A DNA stretch of 64,000 nt. Source: Nemopilema nomurai (Eukaryota; Cnidaria; Scyphozoa; Rhizostomeae; Rhizostomatidae). Below, piece by piece: positions 60,807-64,000 of this stretch. Below the pieces are notes generated by a model. The model was not told the origin of the DNA and ran no database searches. It worked only from the letters and a program-made list of their open reading frames with translations. The DNA is taken from assembly GCA_003864495.1 (NCBI GenBank), contig ML133422.1:2969601-3033600 (forward strand), given 5' to 3'. Position 1 is the first letter of the stretch. Every line of letters begins with the position of its first letter. The position numbers were made by a program, and so were the translations under genes.

Positions 60807-63800
60807 ATGGCAGGCTCTTCGACGAGGATGGCAAGGCAAAACGCTCTGCTGCATTCAGTCGGATCTTATCAAGGCTCAGACTGCTTTTACCAACCATATC
60901 TTGGGAGAGGCAAAGTTCTCTTCACGGGTAATTATTAATTTTTCCTTCGCAACTTAATAAAAAGAAATTTCTTGACCGCGCGAAATCTCTACGCTTGAAA
61001 CCCCTCTGTTTGTTCAATTTTGTTGTTACTCTCCATTTCACAAACCGGAGAACAGTCTTGGCAAATAACTTATATTCAATAATTGCGCCATTTTATCATG
61101 ACCAATTTTTTTAATATCGTTGAATTGTTGGTAGGCAGTTATGTATAGTGGGATTTTATTTAGGGCCAGACGGAGTGAAGGACCATGAAACAAAAATTGG
61201 TGATGCTGCATACATCGGCATTGGAACGGCATCGAGAGAAAGTACGGGAAACCTCTCTTACCTTTGGAGAGCTGCAACAGTAAGTTTTATCTGCCTTGTT
61301 ACTAGGTGTATCATTTTTTGTCAGTTTGTTTTCTTTAGGGAAAGTAAATTATGATTTAAGCACATGTTAAAGTTGAAAAGGTGCTAGGAAACGTGCTAGA
61401 CCATGGTGTTACAATGTGTATCAATATTCAGCAGAGTTAATGGTGATAAGAAAAGAGAGAGTTTGAATAAAGCGTAGACCTATGAATTATTCAGTTGATT
61501 GTCAATTATTCATAACTCATGCCAGTAAATGATTTCAATGAAAAAAGTCAGGGGGGGGGAGGGTGGAGCCATTTTATTAAAAAAGATGATTCTTATTGTT
61601 TTTCAGACACTTTAATTTCATTTTATTGGATAGTCCTCTGGCTGTGTTGTTTGCAGGTGACACAAAACTATAAAATAGTAATAATTTGCTAAAGTTAGTA
61701 ATAACTTTAATAATTACTGTTAATAATAAGTTAGTAATTACTGTAATAAGTTTAGACAGGCAAAACAGTTGTATGGGGCATGTCTGGGGGACAAGGAGAA
61801 GTTGTCCTTTTTCAATCATGTTAAACTGCATATTCAATTGTGCCCATGTAAGCATGCTCCATAGGCAAGTCAGCTGATCTTAGTACCTTTGCTGAGAGCT
61901 TAGATCACTACATTTCTATCAGGTGCAACCTCTAAGTGCCAAGGTTTAGTGTAGCAGCTGAAAAAATGGACCAGGTGTTTGTTGCACTTTAAGTTGCGGA
62001 TCAATTAAGCAGCTACAGTTCCACAGGTGGCCAACTGGTACACTATGTGGCTCTACCTCATAATATGGAGGTTTTATTGTTAACCTTGTGCCTGACGCCA
62101 ATGAGCAGCTGGGGCTAAATGTTCCGCCATCAACTGTAAAATGTTGCAAATTTTGGAAAAACCCTGGTGGCTTTTGCCAAGCTGCACTATGTTATTTCTT
62201 TTACGTGTATCCTGCCCTACAAAGGTAACTCAATATTAGAGCTTTTGCTGTGTTTATAGGGCTGTAGAACATTTGTGTTAAAGAGAGGCAAGAAAAGTAG
62301 GAAAGAATGAAACAAAATTCTTGTGCAAAAATTGATAACTTAAAATAAGATTTTTTGCAGTAGCTCAATTATTTTCATGGTTTGCTGACTAAGTATTGGT
62401 TTTCAATCTTGACAAATTTGCAGGGCTGCAAGGATGAAAGTGGGTGATCATGTGTCATTCACCTGCCCCAAATTATAGCCCCATATCCTCAACACCCTTG
62501 TAGTCAATGTAACATTTGTAAGTCAACCACATCTAACCCTGATTTAGCACTCCCTTAAAAATTTCACATTTCTATTTTGCAGAAGATATTTTAATCAAAG
62601 TTACCATTTTGGCTGTTATTGCTGCCTCTTGTTCACTGTTCTTTTTCCTAATGCTAAATGTCACTGAATCTTGTGGCTAAGCTGGTGACAAACTGTGGCA
62701 CCTGAAAGTTTTTTGAGACATAACCTAACACTAAGCAGGAAATTTTATAGATCCGATTTTAGTGGCAAATTTATTTTCAATTGCTTACTTTGGAAGAAAA
62801 AATGAAGGATCTATGAACTTACATTCCTTCCTACCTGTGTTCTTTCTACATAAACACTTTGTTAATTTTTCCAACTTGTTACTTTGCTAAGTAGATTGTT
62901 TCTTTTCAATGTATTTGAAGGAAGTTCCTTTTGAATCTTGTAGCATACTTCACATCCACGCTCCAGAGGTTGTCAGGTTGGTTTCTTAGAATCTATCAAA
63001 ACACTTTCAGAGCTTATTATCTTTGATGTGTAGAATAATTTGCTTTTGATAGAAAAGCAGATAGACACACTGGTAAAAGAGAAAAATCTCACATTTTACT
63101 CCAATTCCTTTTCTGTAAAATTTTTTGTTCAGTACTGATTACAAGAACTTTTCAGAGTGGCTAGATAATTTCCTTTGATTTTCCTGATATTAAGAATTTT
63201 AACTTAGGTTGGTGACATTGGTTGGCACTCAAGAGGCTACATGGACAGAAGACTTTTGTCCAGTAGGCAACAGATCAAGGTATGTCAATCTCTCTCTGTT
63301 TATTTGCAAATGGCACAATCACAATTAGTTACAAATGTAACCCATACCAGAAACAAAGTTATGAAGAAAAAGTCACACGGAAATTAGCCTTGCTTATTGG
63401 TACATTTACTATTAACTGTTATGCAGAATAAAATCCACTAAGGTTTACCCCGTTTGGAGGGAGCAAGCCAAAATTTATTGAAGGCTACACGATTTTGCCC
63501 ACGTATAATGCTAATTTTGATGAACTGGTTTTATAATCTGAAGTACCGTATGCTTTGAACGATAAGACCTTCAAATATGCTTTTCGCAGAATACAATGAT
63601 AGATAATAATCTGTTCCAGCTTCGCTTGCCACTTGATTAGTATAAATCGAGCGAACCACGGAGCATTCTAAAATTCTCTTTGGCCTTGTTCCGTCCAACA
63701 ATCGGTTGTGCATCAGTGTTACGAGATCATTTCTAAAACGCATATAATCGCAATCCAGAGCTGATACTTGCAACCTATTTTTTGCTGATAGTCAGTACAA

Positions 63801-63963
63801 AATGGTCAGAAGTATTAAAGTCGTAGATTCTAAGTAGCTTTCTGTATTTTTTTCATTGAATAGACATTATCAATTTATTCACGTTACTTTGCATGCCTCT
63901 ACAGCTTGGTGAGTTTAGAGCGGCATGCGAGAACAGATATTCGCACAGGAATCAAAATCCATG
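60807..63963 (+). CDS. SPMIP2: Sperm microtubule inner protein 2 (C4orf45-like), truncated by window edge
   Basis: In mammals this protein sits inside the doublet microtubules of sperm flagella. Exons 60807-60927, 61164-61279, 62944-62976, 63208-63279 and 63905-63963 join in phase, giving about 133 residues before the right edge. Against human SPMIP2, from memory, the order of motifs agrees: VLFTGPDGVKDH (human MIFTGPDYIKDY), a Tyr-Ile-Gly then TGNLSYLWR (human TGDLRYLWR), VGDIGW (human VSEIGW), and the HRNQNPW segment (human HRYQNPW). Exon 3 is only 33 bases (HTSHPRSRGCQ) and is the least certain; its donor, GTTGGT, is not consensus. The last exon ends with TG of the Trp codon at a GTATGA donor. 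The rest of the gene is to the right of the window. Confidence 0.82.
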
Positions 63964-64000
63964 GTATGAGATGGCTGTTGTCAATTTCTTTTTATCACGT

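Overview
The window is animal nuclear DNA. It is AT-rich, with short coding exons (33 to about 550 bases) separated by GT-AG introns, many microsatellites and minisatellites, and small transposon remnants. The recognisable proteins (NUP205, a TspanC8 tetraspanin, CISD1/mitoNEET, STK33, the sperm/ciliary protein SPMIP2) place it in Metazoa. Compact gene spacing and generic invertebrate-like sequences suggest a non-bilaterian, probably a cnidarian such as a coral or sea anemone. That assignment is inference, not something the sequence proves. Exon joins were worked out by hand. Each was accepted only where GT-AG sites, reading phase and similarity to the remembered animal family all agreed.

Left block (1-14.8 kb): the 5' part of NUP205 on the minus strand (10 coding exons, running off the left edge). 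RPE (ribulose-phosphate 3-epimerase) follows on the minus strand with 2 exons. It sits head-to-head, 487 bases apart, with a TspanC8 tetraspanin on the plus strand (8 exons). Next is CISD1 on the plus strand (2 exons). These are conserved housekeeping or membrane genes.

Middle block (15-44 kb): sparse. Its main content is two paralogous genes that I do not recognise, here called gene A (plus, 24984-27545) and gene B (minus, 29693-30726). They lie tail-to-tail, share a two-exon layout, and encode proteins of about 250 and 236 residues. Both have a short Cys-containing N-terminal domain, a Ser/Arg-rich linker and a strongly conserved C-terminal domain ending in an APF tripeptide. Perfect TGACGTCA (CRE/ATF) palindromes lie just upstream of both start codons; for gene A they are inside a tandemly duplicated segment. 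Two 222-base TTAA-bounded inverted-terminal-repeat elements (piggyBac-type MITEs), in opposite orientation, flank gene B. This locus is the best candidate for something undescribed. The 31.7-44 kb stretch has no gene I can support.

Right block (44-64 kb): STK33 kinase on the plus strand (13 coding exons, with minisatellites in two introns), then VDAC on the minus strand (6 exons) tail-to-tail with it. SPMIP2 (C4orf45) follows on the plus strand and runs off the right edge. STK33 and SPMIP2 are both known for sperm flagellum roles, so this end may be a small cluster of flagellum-related genes.
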